64,000 nt of DNA from CAYJLW01 sp964370965 (lineage in GTDB: Bacteria > Actinomycetota > Acidimicrobiia > UBA2766). Position 1 is the first letter of the stretch. The number at the start of each line of letters is the position of its first letter. Below, piece by piece: positions 28,600 to 36,370 of this stretch. The stretch spans positions 1 to 64,000 of the forward strand of contig CAYJLW010000008.1 of the NCBI GenBank assembly GCA_964370965.1. Reading direction: 5' to 3'. The translations under genes were made by a program, and so were the position numbers. The notes under the pieces are model-generated. The model was given only the letters and a program-made list of their open reading frames with translations, was not told where the DNA came from and made no database searches.

Positions 28600-29337
28600 T
28601 CAGACGCTGACGCCGACGAGGCGGCCGATGCCGAAGGTCGCCGCCGCCGCGGCCATGCCTATGAGAAGCTGGCGGAGCCCGCCGAGGCCGGGACTCCGGA
28701 TCGTGAGGCGAGTGGCCCCCGCCCCGGCGGCGAAGAGAGCCACACCCGAGCCGAGCAGCGACCACCAGAGGCCCTTGGTTGTGAGAAGCCACGGCAGCAA
28801 GGGGACCAGGGCCCCGATGACGAATGCGCCGAAGGAGACCAGGGCGGCCTTGACGGGCGAGCCGAGTCCCCCGGGGTCCAGGCCGAGCTCGAGTCGGGCG
28901 TGTACCCCCAGGGCGGGCTCGGTGCTGCGGTGGATCTCCGCGGCCACCCGACGGGCGATGTCGCGGGCCACGCCGGTCTCCACGAGGATCTCCGCCAGGT
29001 GGTGCTCCTCCTCGTGGGGGAACTTCTCTATGTGGCTCCGCTCGAGGGCGAGCTCACGCTCGAACATCTCACGCTGGGTGCGCATCGACACGTACTCGCC
29101 CGCCGCCATCGACAGGGCCCCGGCCACGAGACCGGCGACACCGGCGAGGATGACGGTCTGGCGGGCGCCGGTGCCGCCGGCGACTCCCATCACGAGCGCG
29201 AGGTTCGACACGAGACCGTCGGACACGCCGAAGACCGCCGCCCGCACCGTGCCGCTGTTGGGATCCTCGCGGTGTTCGTCCTGGTAAGGCGCCCGGGGAG
29301 GCGCACCTGCGACGCTCTTGGGGGTGTCCTCGACCAC
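28600..29337 (-). CDS. VIT1/CCC1-family iron/manganese transporter
   Basis: 245 residues. The first helix carries FGVSDGLVSNLALVMGVAGG, typical of VIT/CCC1 proteins. The stretch between helices 2 and 3 is glutamate- and histidine-rich (EYVSMRTQREMFERELALER, then SHIEKFPHEEEHH), corresponding to the cytosolic metal-binding domain. Three further hydrophobic segments follow. Relatives move Fe2+ or Mn2+ across a membrane. The gene is 45 bases downstream of menB in the opposite sense of reading, that is just before it on the minus strand's upstream side. Confidence 0.88.
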   Translation of the reverse strand: MVEDTPKSVAGAPPRAPYQDEHREDPNSGTVRAAVFGVSDGLVSNLALVMGVAGGTGARQTVILAGVAGLVAGALSMAAGEYVSMRTQREMFERELALERSHIEKFPHEEEHHLAEILVETGVARDIARRVAAEIHRSTEPALGVHARLELGLDPGGLGSPVKAALVSFGAFVIGALVPLLPWLLTTKGLWWSLLGSGVALFAAGAGATRLTIRSPGLGGLRQLLIGMAAAAATFGIGRLVGVSV

Positions 29338-29370
29338 GCCGCCAGGGTAGCGGCCCGCGGGCGCCGGCCC

Positions 29371-29583
29371 TCAGGCGCGGTCGAGACGGTCGATGAGGTT
29401 GCGGACCTCGGCTTCGCGGAAGCGGCGGTGGCCGCCCAGTGTCCGCAGAGACGGGAGGCGGCCTTCGCGCGCCCAACGGGAAACCGTCTTCCCGCTGACA
29501 CCGAAGAGTCCCGCCACCTGGGACACGGTGAGCAGTTCCGGGTCCCTGGGGGCGGGCGTGGAGTCGCTCACGTCCCGGGTCAC
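29371..29583 (-). CDS. BldC-like MerR-type DNA-binding protein
   Basis: 70 residues. The body, ELLTVSQVAGLFGVSGKTVS (16-35) then RWAREGRLPSLRTLGGHRRF, is a MerR/excisionase winged helix and matches the BldC family of small actinobacterial developmental regulators. There is no effector domain. The first GTG is used; a GTG four codons later is an alternative, and neither has a clear ribosome site. A long upstream in-frame extension overlapping the CAP gene is discarded because it is unconserved Arg/Pro/Gly-rich sequence. Confidence 0.85.
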   Translation of the reverse strand: MTRDVSDSTPAPRDPELLTVSQVAGLFGVSGKTVSRWAREGRLPSLRTLGGHRRFREAEVRNLIDRLDRA

Positions 29584-29660
29584 GCGCGACAGCGTAAACC
29601 ACCCGGGGCGGGGCTGCTCGTGCGCGGCGGAGGCGGGACCCGGAGGGTCTGGGGCGGATC

Positions 29661-30356
29661 TCAGCGACGGGCCCGTCGGCCCCGACGGGCCCGACGGGCG
29701 CTGCGTCGCCCGGCCTTGGCCGCCCGGCACCTCCGGCGCCGCCCCCGGCCCCGGCACGTCACCGGGCGGGCGGAGGCTGCGGCCGGGACGGCCTGGCTCG
29801 CCCCGCCCTCGACGGCGGCGAACTGCTGCGTGGCGTAGCACACCTGGGAGAACCGGCCGTCCGGGGAGACGCCGCTGCCCCAGGCGATCCCGAAGTGGGT
29901 GAAGCGGGGGTTGAGGATGTTCGCCCGATGCGTGGGGGACTCCATGAGCGCCCGGTGGGCTCCCGGGATGTCACAGCTGCTGATCCAGGCGAGGTTCTCG
30001 CCCCACTCCGTGGCGTTCGGGTGAGCGGCGAAGACGGGGTTCGGCCCCGCCGCCTGGTCGCAGGCCGTGCTGTGGCAGAACTGGCCGGTACGAGCCATGA
30101 AGGCGTTGTGGAGGGAGGCCTGGGTGTTCAGCGTGCCGAGGGGCGCGAGAGGACGGAGGCCGGCCTGGGCGCGGGCCCCGTTCACGGCCGCCAGCCACTC
30201 CGAGGCCGGGTCCGCCGTCGCGGGCGCCGGAGACAGACCCTCGGTGGCGAGACCGAAGGCGACGACGGCGGCGGCGATCGCGACTCGAACCCTGAGGCTG
30301 GTTCGACGAGGGCTGCGAAGGAGGGGGTGCCTCGAGTGTTCCATCGCCTGGCTCAT
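29661..30356 (-). CDS. secreted CAP/SCP-domain protein with Arg-rich tail
   Basis: 231 residues. A basic start and hydrophobic stretch (VRVAIAAAVVAFGLATEGLS) form a signal peptide likely cut near residue 48. The CAP domain (about 52-175) shows EWLAAVNGARAQAGLRPL, the metal-type histidine region, ATEWGENLAW and SPTHRANILNPRFTHFGIAW. The last 30 residues are almost all Arg, Ala and Gly (CRGRGRRRRCRAAKAGRR and on), which might hold it to acidic wall polymers. Activity is unknown, as for most bacterial CAP proteins. Confidence 0.88.
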   Translation of the reverse strand: MSQAMEHSRHPLLRSPRRTSLRVRVAIAAAVVAFGLATEGLSPAPATADPASEWLAAVNGARAQAGLRPLAPLGTLNTQASLHNAFMARTGQFCHSTACDQAAGPNPVFAAHPNATEWGENLAWISSCDIPGAHRALMESPTHRANILNPRFTHFGIAWGSGVSPDGRFSQVCYATQQFAAVEGGASQAVPAAASARPVTCRGRGRRRRCRAAKAGRRSARRARRGRRARR

Positions 30357-30495
30357 CGGCGCGCGCTCCTCCCGTATGAGCGTGCCGGGGCGTGTTCCGG
30401 AGATGCCGGGACTCGCGCGGGACGGCGTCCGGTGGCGCGCCCGCGACAGCCGCTACGCCCGGGACCCGGAATGCCGCCCCGCCAAGGGAGGGGCG

Positions 30496-30501
30496 TATAC
30501 T
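30496..30501 (+). promoter_or_regulatory. probable -10 box for carD
   Basis: TATACT stands out in a GC-rich 217-base intergenic region, 73 bases upstream of the carD start. A matching -35 box is not obvious. The rest of the gap between the CAP gene and carD shows nothing else that I can support. Confidence 0.4.
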
Positions 30502-30573
30502 CGGCTCCCTCCGGCCCCTAGCGCTGCCCGCCCCGGCCGCCACGACCACTCCTGAGGAGACCGACGCGCGCAC

Positions 30574-31095
30574 ATGGTTGCCAAGCTCACGTTCAAGAAG
30601 AACGACCGCATCGTGTACCCGCCCCACGGCCCCGTGACCGTCGTCGCGGTCGAGACGAGCGAGGAGTTCGGCCAGAAGCGCCGCTACCTCGTCGCCCGGG
30701 CGGACGAAGGCGACCTCGTGCTGCGGGCACCTGTCGACAAGCTCGACGAGATCGGTGTCCGGCCGCCGATGACCAAGAACGCCGCCAAAGAGGTCCTCAA
30801 GATCCTCAGCCAGCCCGCCACGGCGCAGTCGGCGCAGTGGTCGCGGCGCTTCAAGGCGCACAACGAGAAGCTGCACTCGGGCGACCCCATCCAGATCGCG
30901 GAACTCATCCGCAACCTCGAGCTCGCGGACGCCAAGAAACCGGTGTCGGCGGGGGAGAAGCGCCTCCTCAAGCTCGCCCGTCACAGCCTCGAAGCCGAAC
31001 TCGCGATCACTTGGGAGATCGAACGCGAGTCCGCCGCCGTGAAGATCGACAAGGCCCTGGCGTCGAACCCGGAGATGACCAAGGCGGGGGACTGA
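30574..31095 (+). CDS. carD: CarD-family RNA polymerase-binding regulator
   Basis: 173 residues, near the usual CarD/CdnL length. The N-terminal RNA-polymerase-interacting domain reads FKKNDRIVYPPHGPVTVVAV (about 7-26), and the C-terminal helical DNA-binding part contains KNAAKEVLKILSQPATAQSA then QWSRRFKAHNEKLHSGD. CarD stabilises open promoter complexes, especially at rRNA promoters, in mycobacteria. ATG is chosen as the first codon; GAGGAG lies about 13 bases before it. Confidence 0.92.
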   Translation: MVAKLTFKKNDRIVYPPHGPVTVVAVETSEEFGQKRRYLVARADEGDLVLRAPVDKLDEIGVRPPMTKNAAKEVLKILSQPATAQSAQWSRRFKAHNEKLHSGDPIQIAELIRNLELADAKKPVSAGEKRLLKLARHSLEAELAITWEIERESAAVKIDKALASNPEMTKAGD

Positions 31096-31151
31096 CCCAG
31101 GAGCGGGGGAGTCCGCCCCGGTCGAGCGCCGCCGGTCGTCGAGCGCCTCGG

Positions 31152-31535
31152 CTAGCGGGATTCGTCCAGTGCCTCGGCCCCGGCGGGGTCTGACATGGCC
31201 GGGAAGTCGCCGGCGACCGCGACGCGCTCGGCGACGACGACCTCCTCCACGCCCTCCGGCCCCCCGGCGACCGCCACGACCTCCTCGACCTGCACCCGGC
31301 GCCGGAAGCGTCCGGAGACGGCTCTGGCACCCCTGCGCGCCTGGCGTTTGGCGGACTCGAGCAGGCGGGCCGCCCACGCGAACTCCGTGGCGAGGACGGC
31401 GAGGCCGGCGATGATGACGAGCCAGCCCGGCCCGGGCAGGACCAGCAGGGCGATCCCGCCGAGCGCGAGCGTGCTTCCGATCACGAGGATCACGAGACGC
31501 TTCGCGTGACGCAGCGTCTGTTTCACTGCGGACAC
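31152..31535 (-). CDS. small membrane protein with PGPGW motif
   Basis: 127 residues. Two hydrophobic segments flank the motif LVLPGPGWLVIIAGLAVLAT (about residues 28-47), defining a family of actinobacterial membrane proteins of unknown role. A basic stretch (SAKRQARRGARAVSGRFRRR) follows and the tail is acidic and Val/Ala-rich. I start at a GTG six bases after GAGGGGG; the frame runs further upstream but through unconserved sequence. Confidence 0.8.
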   Translation of the reverse strand: MSAVKQTLRHAKRLVILVIGSTLALGGIALLVLPGPGWLVIIAGLAVLATEFAWAARLLESAKRQARRGARAVSGRFRRRVQVEEVVAVAGGPEGVEEVVVAERVAVAGDFPAMSDPAGAEALDESR

Positions 31536-31694
31536 TGGACACCCCCTCGGCGCAGTCGCCCCCCAAAGATATGCCACGCGGAGCCCCGAGGGAGCGCCTC
31601 TGTCGAGAAAGCCCGCCGGCGCCGGCCCGACCTCGGACGCCCCGACGCCGGCAGGTCCCGCTCGGACCGCCATAGCCGCCCCCCGCTAGTCGCC

Positions 31695-31710
31695 CATAAT
31701 GTACGTTATG
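31695..31710. promoter_or_regulatory. AT-rich imperfect palindrome
   Basis: CATAATGTACGTTATG is nearly self-complementary (two mismatched pairs) and unusually AT-rich for this DNA. It sits in a 337-base gap between the PGPGW gene, whose start is 160 bases away, and the phoD gene end. It could be an operator or a promoter element; no further evidence. Confidence 0.4.
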
Positions 31711-31775
31711 TCAAGTCCTGGCTCGGGGGCCCCCGCACCGCCCCTGCCCCGTCTCTCGACTCCCGGTCCCGGGCC

Positions 31776-31845
31776 GGTCCAATCTGATGCCGGTGGACCA
31801 AACTGATGCCGGATCGCCGGGATACCGGGGCAACGGCATCAGATT
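31776..31845. repeat. nested inverted repeats built on CTGATGCCG
   Basis: AATCTGATGCCG (31781-31792) returns inverted as CGGCATCAGATT (31834-31845), a perfect 12-base match, with a third direct copy of CTGATGCCGG at 31803-31812. The first copy is itself framed by GGTCCA and TGGACC (31776-31781 and 31794-31799). The array starts 28 bases beyond the phoD stop, so it may act as a transcription end, or be a protein-binding or repeat element. Nothing else is seen in this 337-base gap except the palindrome at 31695. Confidence 0.7.
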
Positions 31846-31872
31846 GCCGGGCCTTCCCGGCGCCACGTCCCC

Positions 31873-33462
31873 TCAGGGCCCGAGAACCTCGACCCCGGGC
31901 ACGCCGGCGCGCACCCGGAAGCGGGCGCCGGTGCGGGCCTCGGCGTCGGGGTCGGACGTGTCGACGAGGCGGAACTCCACGAGGGTCTCCTGCGTGGTGA
32001 CCTCCACGACGGCGTAGCCCTGTTCGAGGAGATTCACGTGACGGAGGTGCCGGTTCGCCCACAGGCAGTAGTCGGCGCCGAAACGGATGAAGCCCTCCGC
32101 CCATTCCCGCGGGAGAGGGTCGAAGAGTGCGCGCGGATCGGGGTCGGCCGTGAGCGACCCACCGGAGAACTCCGCCGCCGCGACCGGGGAGGCGGCGTCG
32201 TCGTAGTCCGCCGAGAGGTCCCCCGCCAGGAAGAAGTGCGTGTGGCCGGACACGACGACGTTGTCGCCGATCCCCCGCTCGGCGAGGAAGCCCAGGATCT
32301 CACGCCTCTCGGCCTGGTAGTCGTCCCAGGCCTCGTTCGGGACGTAGACGCCGGCGTTCCGGGGCCAGTGGGGGTCCAAGAAGCGCATCCAAGGTTCGTC
32401 GAGGTCGAGGAGCCGCCAGGGGAGCATGTTGTAGGGACTCCCGAGCAGCCTCCACGCTCCCGACGAGCGCCCGAGGCCGTCGAGCAGCCAGCGCTTCTGT
32501 GGCGCCCCCAGGGTCGTGCGACCCGGTTCGGCCATGCGGGCGCCCTCCGGGGTGAACGTGTTCATCTCCTCGATCGCCGGGTCCCGGTATGCCCGCACGT
32601 CGAGCACGAACATGTCCGCCAGGGCGCCCCAGGGGAGGCGCCGGTAGGTCCGGTACGGCTCCCGGCGCCCCGGCACCATCGGCATGTAGTCGAACCAGGC
32701 CCGCTTCGCCGCCTCCAGGCGCGCCGGGTCTCCGAGGTGGTCGACGCCGTTGTAGAACTCGCCGTCGTCCCACATCGCCACCAGCGGGACGGCGGCGTGG
32801 CAGTCCTGCAACAGCGGGTCGGTCTTGAAGCGGCGGTGCACGTCCCGGTAGTCGGCGAGGGTGACGGTGCCCTCGTCGCTCACGTACACGTAGTCCCCGA
32901 GGTGGAGGAGGAAGTCCACCCCCTCCCCCGCTATCGCCCGGTGGGCGACGTAGTGGCTCTCGTTGCGCTGCTGGCAGCTCGCGAAGGCGAAGCGGAGACG
33001 CCCGGGCGCGGCCTCGGGCCGGGGGGCCGTGCGCAGACGCCCCGTCCGGCTCCTCGCGCCGGCGGCCGTGAAGCGGTAGTGGTACCAGCGGTCGGGTCGC
33101 AGGCCGCCCACACGTACGTGGACGCAGTGGTCGTCGCCCGCTGTCGCCGTCACCACTCCCCCGGCGGCGACCCGGGTGAACGCCGCGTCGGCGGCCACCT
33201 CCCAGAGGACGTCCACCGGCGCACCGTCCGGCGGTGGCTCCACCCTCGTCCAGACCACGGCGCCGTGCGGGAAGGGGTCGCCGGCGGCGACGCCGAGGGG
33301 AAAGGCCGCCGGATCTGCGCCGGCGGCCGCGACCCCGCCCAGGAAAGCCGCCCCCGCCCCCGTGGCCGCGAGACCCCCGAGGAACTCCCGACGGCTCACT
33401 TCCCGTGCGGTCGTCCCAGGCACGCCCGCGGCCGGGACGCCCGACGGATCCGCTGTGCCCAT
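31873..33462 (-). CDS. PhoD-family alkaline phosphatase/phosphodiesterase, Tat-exported
   Basis: 529 residues. A twin-arginine signal (SRREFLGG at 23-30, then LAATGAGAAFLGGVAAAGAD) directs export. A fibronectin-like N-terminal domain is followed by the metallophosphatase core: FASCQQRNES, LLHLGDYVY, MWDDGEFYNGVDH, PWGALADMFVLDVRAYRD and VVVSGHTHFFLAGDLSADYD. PhoD enzymes release phosphate from phosphodiesters, including teichoic acid, using Fe/Ca. The usual WDDHE/WDDHD motif reads WDDGE here, losing one metal-ligand His, so activity may be altered. ATG start gives the full signal; a GTG just before SRREF would shorten it. Confidence 0.88.
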   Translation of the reverse strand: MGTADPSGVPAAGVPGTTAREVSRREFLGGLAATGAGAAFLGGVAAAGADPAAFPLGVAAGDPFPHGAVVWTRVEPPPDGAPVDVLWEVAADAAFTRVAAGGVVTATAGDDHCVHVRVGGLRPDRWYHYRFTAAGARSRTGRLRTAPRPEAAPGRLRFAFASCQQRNESHYVAHRAIAGEGVDFLLHLGDYVYVSDEGTVTLADYRDVHRRFKTDPLLQDCHAAVPLVAMWDDGEFYNGVDHLGDPARLEAAKRAWFDYMPMVPGRREPYRTYRRLPWGALADMFVLDVRAYRDPAIEEMNTFTPEGARMAEPGRTTLGAPQKRWLLDGLGRSSGAWRLLGSPYNMLPWRLLDLDEPWMRFLDPHWPRNAGVYVPNEAWDDYQAERREILGFLAERGIGDNVVVSGHTHFFLAGDLSADYDDAASPVAAAEFSGGSLTADPDPRALFDPLPREWAEGFIRFGADYCLWANRHLRHVNLLEQGYAVVEVTTQETLVEFRLVDTSDPDAEARTGARFRVRAGVPGVEVLGP

Positions 33463-33534
33463 ACGATCTCCCGACCCAAAGACGACCGCAGGTGACTTCG
33501 CAGACGGGGGCGCGAAGTCCTCCCCGGCGGACTC

Positions 33535-35307
33535 TCAGGACGCCGCCGGGACCCGCGTCCCCGGATCGGGCTCCAGCGCGCCCCCGCGGGCGCGCAGTGG
33601 TGCCGCCCGGGGGAGGCGGATCCAGAAGCGGGCCCCGTGGGGCGCCACGTTCTCGACCCCGATCGTGCCGCCGTGAGCGCTCACGATGTTGCGCGATATC
33701 GCGAGGCCGAGGCCGCTGCCCTCCCCTCCCCCGGCGGTCACGAAGGGATCGAAGACCCTGTCGAGGAGGTCGCCGGGCACGCCGGGCCCCTCGTCCACGA
33801 CGGCGACCTCCATGGCATCGACGGTCGTCTTCACCTCCAGACGTATCGTGCTCCCGGGCGGAGCGAACTTCCTGGCGTTCTCGACGAGGTTCCGGAGGAC
33901 CTGGGTGACGCGGCCCGGATCGGCGTGGAGGGACCCTGGAGTCGGCTCGCCGCTCACCTCCACGCGAAGGCTGTGCGCCGGGGCGAGCTGAGGGAACGCG
34001 GCCTGGACCTCCTCGATCAGGGTGCCGAAGTCCACGGGCTCGGGTAGGACCCGGAGAGCGCCCACCTCGTCGCCAATCAGGTCACGCATGTCCTCCACGA
34101 GACGGCCGAGGCGGCCGCCCACGACCTCGATACGGCCCAGGAGGTCGTCGACGTCGGAATCGTCGAGCTCGTGGCGGCGCTGGCGCAGCGTCTGGGCGAA
34201 ACCGGTGACGACGGTCGCCGGCGTCCGCAGCTCGTGCACGACCGCTGCCGCGAAGTCGTCCTTCGCCCGGGCGAGGCGACGCAGCTCCTCGTGGGCCGCC
34301 TCGAGCTCGCCCACCCGCGCCGAAAGCTCCTCGTTGCGCTCGGCGAGTTCCTCGGACACGGTCCGGAGGCTGCGCAGGAGCCGCAGCGAGAGACGTCCCC
34401 CCGAAAGGGCGACGAACGCGAAGCCGGCGACGAGTGCCACCCGCTGGAGGCCGGAAGTGAGGATGACGGCGGTGAAGACGATCGGAGCCCCCAGCATCGC
34501 CGTGAGGGCGAAGGGGAGCACCTGCACCCGCCGGTCCGCCCTATGCGCGGGAGGGTTCTCCGGACGCACCTGAGAGGCGAGGCCGATGGCGGCGTGGCCG
34601 AAGACCCACAGCGGCAGCCAGGCCCACAGGTAGAAGTCGACGGCGGTCACGATCACGCCGCAGAGGCCGGCCAGGTACCCGATCACGAGGGGAAGCCGGA
34701 TCCCGCCGAGGCGGCCCTCCGCGTAGACGGCGACCTGTACACCCACGGCGAGAAGGAGGTAGAGCGAGAAGTAGGTGAAGTCGAAGACCCTGTCGTATCC
34801 CTGCCCGGCGGTCGCCTTCAGGATCCAGGGAACGGCGAAGGCCCCTGTGGGGAGGGCGTAGGTGAGAAGGAGACTGGGGAGGTCCCAGCCCACGGTGGCG
34901 AGGCGGGCGACACCCCGGCGCACGCTGTCACGGGCGAGACACCAGGTGGCCACGCAGCTGAAGACGATGGCGAGCCAGAAGAAGAAAGCCGCCAGGGTCA
35001 TCTCGGGGAAGGCGCCCGTGCGCAGCTGCGCCCACAGGTTCGTGAGGTCGCCGGCGGCGTTGCACAGGAGCGACAGGAGTACGGACGTCCACAACGCCCG
35101 CAGTCCGGGCCGGGAGATCCGGCGCAGGACGAGGGCCGCCGAGCCCAGGGACACGACGGCGGCGGCGGCGATCGCCACGACCTCGCGGGCGCGCACGGGC
35201 GTGGCGACGACAACGCCCGCGGCGAGAACCGTGACCCCGCCGGCGCACACCATGGCGGTGCCGGAGGTGAAACCCCGGGCGCCACGCTCAGGAGACGCTC
35301 GCTTCAC
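33535..35307 (-). CDS. membrane sensor histidine kinase
   Basis: About 590 residues. Some eight hydrophobic segments (residues about 18-290) form a membrane sensor domain, then a short coiled stretch (EELAERNEELSARVGELEAA). The HisKA box has His near 358 (VVHELRTPATVVTGF), and the ATPase domain shows NLVENARKF, DEGPGVPG and GSGLGLAISRNIV. No receiver domain or response regulator gene is adjacent, so it is an orphan kinase. The start is not certain: a GTG at 35307 is used; a TTG at 35400 would add 31 residues. It is divergent from the DUF6159-like gene. Confidence 0.88.
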   Translation of the reverse strand: MKRASPERGARGFTSGTAMVCAGGVTVLAAGVVVATPVRAREVVAIAAAAVVSLGSAALVLRRISRPGLRALWTSVLLSLLCNAAGDLTNLWAQLRTGAFPEMTLAAFFFWLAIVFSCVATWCLARDSVRRGVARLATVGWDLPSLLLTYALPTGAFAVPWILKATAGQGYDRVFDFTYFSLYLLLAVGVQVAVYAEGRLGGIRLPLVIGYLAGLCGVIVTAVDFYLWAWLPLWVFGHAAIGLASQVRPENPPAHRADRRVQVLPFALTAMLGAPIVFTAVILTSGLQRVALVAGFAFVALSGGRLSLRLLRSLRTVSEELAERNEELSARVGELEAAHEELRRLARAKDDFAAAVVHELRTPATVVTGFAQTLRQRRHELDDSDVDDLLGRIEVVGGRLGRLVEDMRDLIGDEVGALRVLPEPVDFGTLIEEVQAAFPQLAPAHSLRVEVSGEPTPGSLHADPGRVTQVLRNLVENARKFAPPGSTIRLEVKTTVDAMEVAVVDEGPGVPGDLLDRVFDPFVTAGGGEGSGLGLAISRNIVSAHGGTIGVENVAPHGARFWIRLPRAAPLRARGGALEPDPGTRVPAAS

Positions 35308-35465
35308 GTCACGCCTATCGGCCGACAGGGCCCCATCGTGAGTCCCGGGCTGCGCTGGGGCTGCCCTTCGGGACGCTCCCGGACCGGGCAAACGCCTCAA
35401 GTCCCGCCTGTTCCGACCGATGCAGCGTGCTGGAGACCCTCAACCCGCACACACAGAGGTGATCG

Positions 35466-36314
35466 ATGGGCAGATGGAGTCGCAGCGTCGACCTTCTCAA
35501 GAAGAGCTGGGGTGTCCTGCGCGAGGACAAGGAGCTCATGGTGTTCCCGATCCTGGCCTCGATCGGGGCTCTGGTGGTCCTCGCTCTGTTCGCCGCCCCC
35601 GTCGTCGCCGTCTTCGTCGGCAAGGGAGAGTCCGTGGGCAGCAAGCTCCCAGTGTGGATGTACCCGGTGATCTTCGCCTTCTACGTCGTGTCCTTCACGG
35701 TGACGAACTACTTCGGCGCCGCGCTCATCGGGGCGGCGAACATCCGCCTCGAGGGTGGGAACCCGACGCTGCGCGACGGCTTCCGGATCGCCAACAGCCA
35801 CTTCGGCGCCGTCCTGGCTTGGTCGGTCGTGGCCGCCACAGTCGGTCTCGTCATTCAGGCCATCCAGCAGCGGGCCGGTGTCGCCGGGCGTATCGCGGGT
35901 GGTCTCGCCGGGGTCGCCTGGTCCCTCGTCACCTTCCTCGTGATGCCGGTGCTCATCTTCGAGGGCGTCGGCGTGCGTCAGGCCCTGAAGCGCTCCGCCC
36001 ACCTCTTCAAGGAGCGCTGGGGGGAGCAGGTGATCGGTCAGGCCGGCATCGGGATCGTGGGCGGGCTCCTCATGCTGGCCGGCGTCGCTGTGATCGCCGC
36101 CGGGGTCGCTGTCGCGGTTGCCGTGACACCCATCCTCGGGGTGGCGATCGCCGCCGTGGGCGTGGTCTACGTCCTCGTGCTCGGCTGCCTGCTGCGGGCC
36201 ATGAGCGGGATCTTCAACGTCGCCCTGTACCGCTTCGCCGCCACAGGCGAGGGCACGAGCGTGTTCACGACAGAGGAGCTCGCCGGGACGTTCCACCCCA
36301 AGGGGATGCGCTGA
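35466..36314 (+). CDS. DUF6159-like polytopic membrane protein
   Basis: 282 residues. It begins with an amphipathic segment, GRWSRSVDLLKKSWGVLRED, then about six membrane helices with Gly/Ala/Val-rich sequence. The pattern LMVFPILASIGAL and LRDGFRIANSHFGAVLAW matches a group of bacterial and archaeal membrane proteins of unknown role (DUF6159). GAGGTG lies seven bases before the ATG. Function unknown. Confidence 0.82.
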   Translation: MGRWSRSVDLLKKSWGVLREDKELMVFPILASIGALVVLALFAAPVVAVFVGKGESVGSKLPVWMYPVIFAFYVVSFTVTNYFGAALIGAANIRLEGGNPTLRDGFRIANSHFGAVLAWSVVAATVGLVIQAIQQRAGVAGRIAGGLAGVAWSLVTFLVMPVLIFEGVGVRQALKRSAHLFKERWGEQVIGQAGIGIVGGLLMLAGVAVIAAGVAVAVAVTPILGVAIAAVGVVYVLVLGCLLRAMSGIFNVALYRFAATGEGTSVFTTEELAGTFHPKGMR

Positions 36315-36370
36315 GGGGACGTCTCCCCGGCGCGTCGCCGGACCCGAGCCTGGCTAGCCTGTGCCGGGCG

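Noticed and set aside
31776..31845. Inverted repeats as ends of an insertion sequence
   Set aside because: Only 41 bases separate the arms and no transposase or target duplication is seen.
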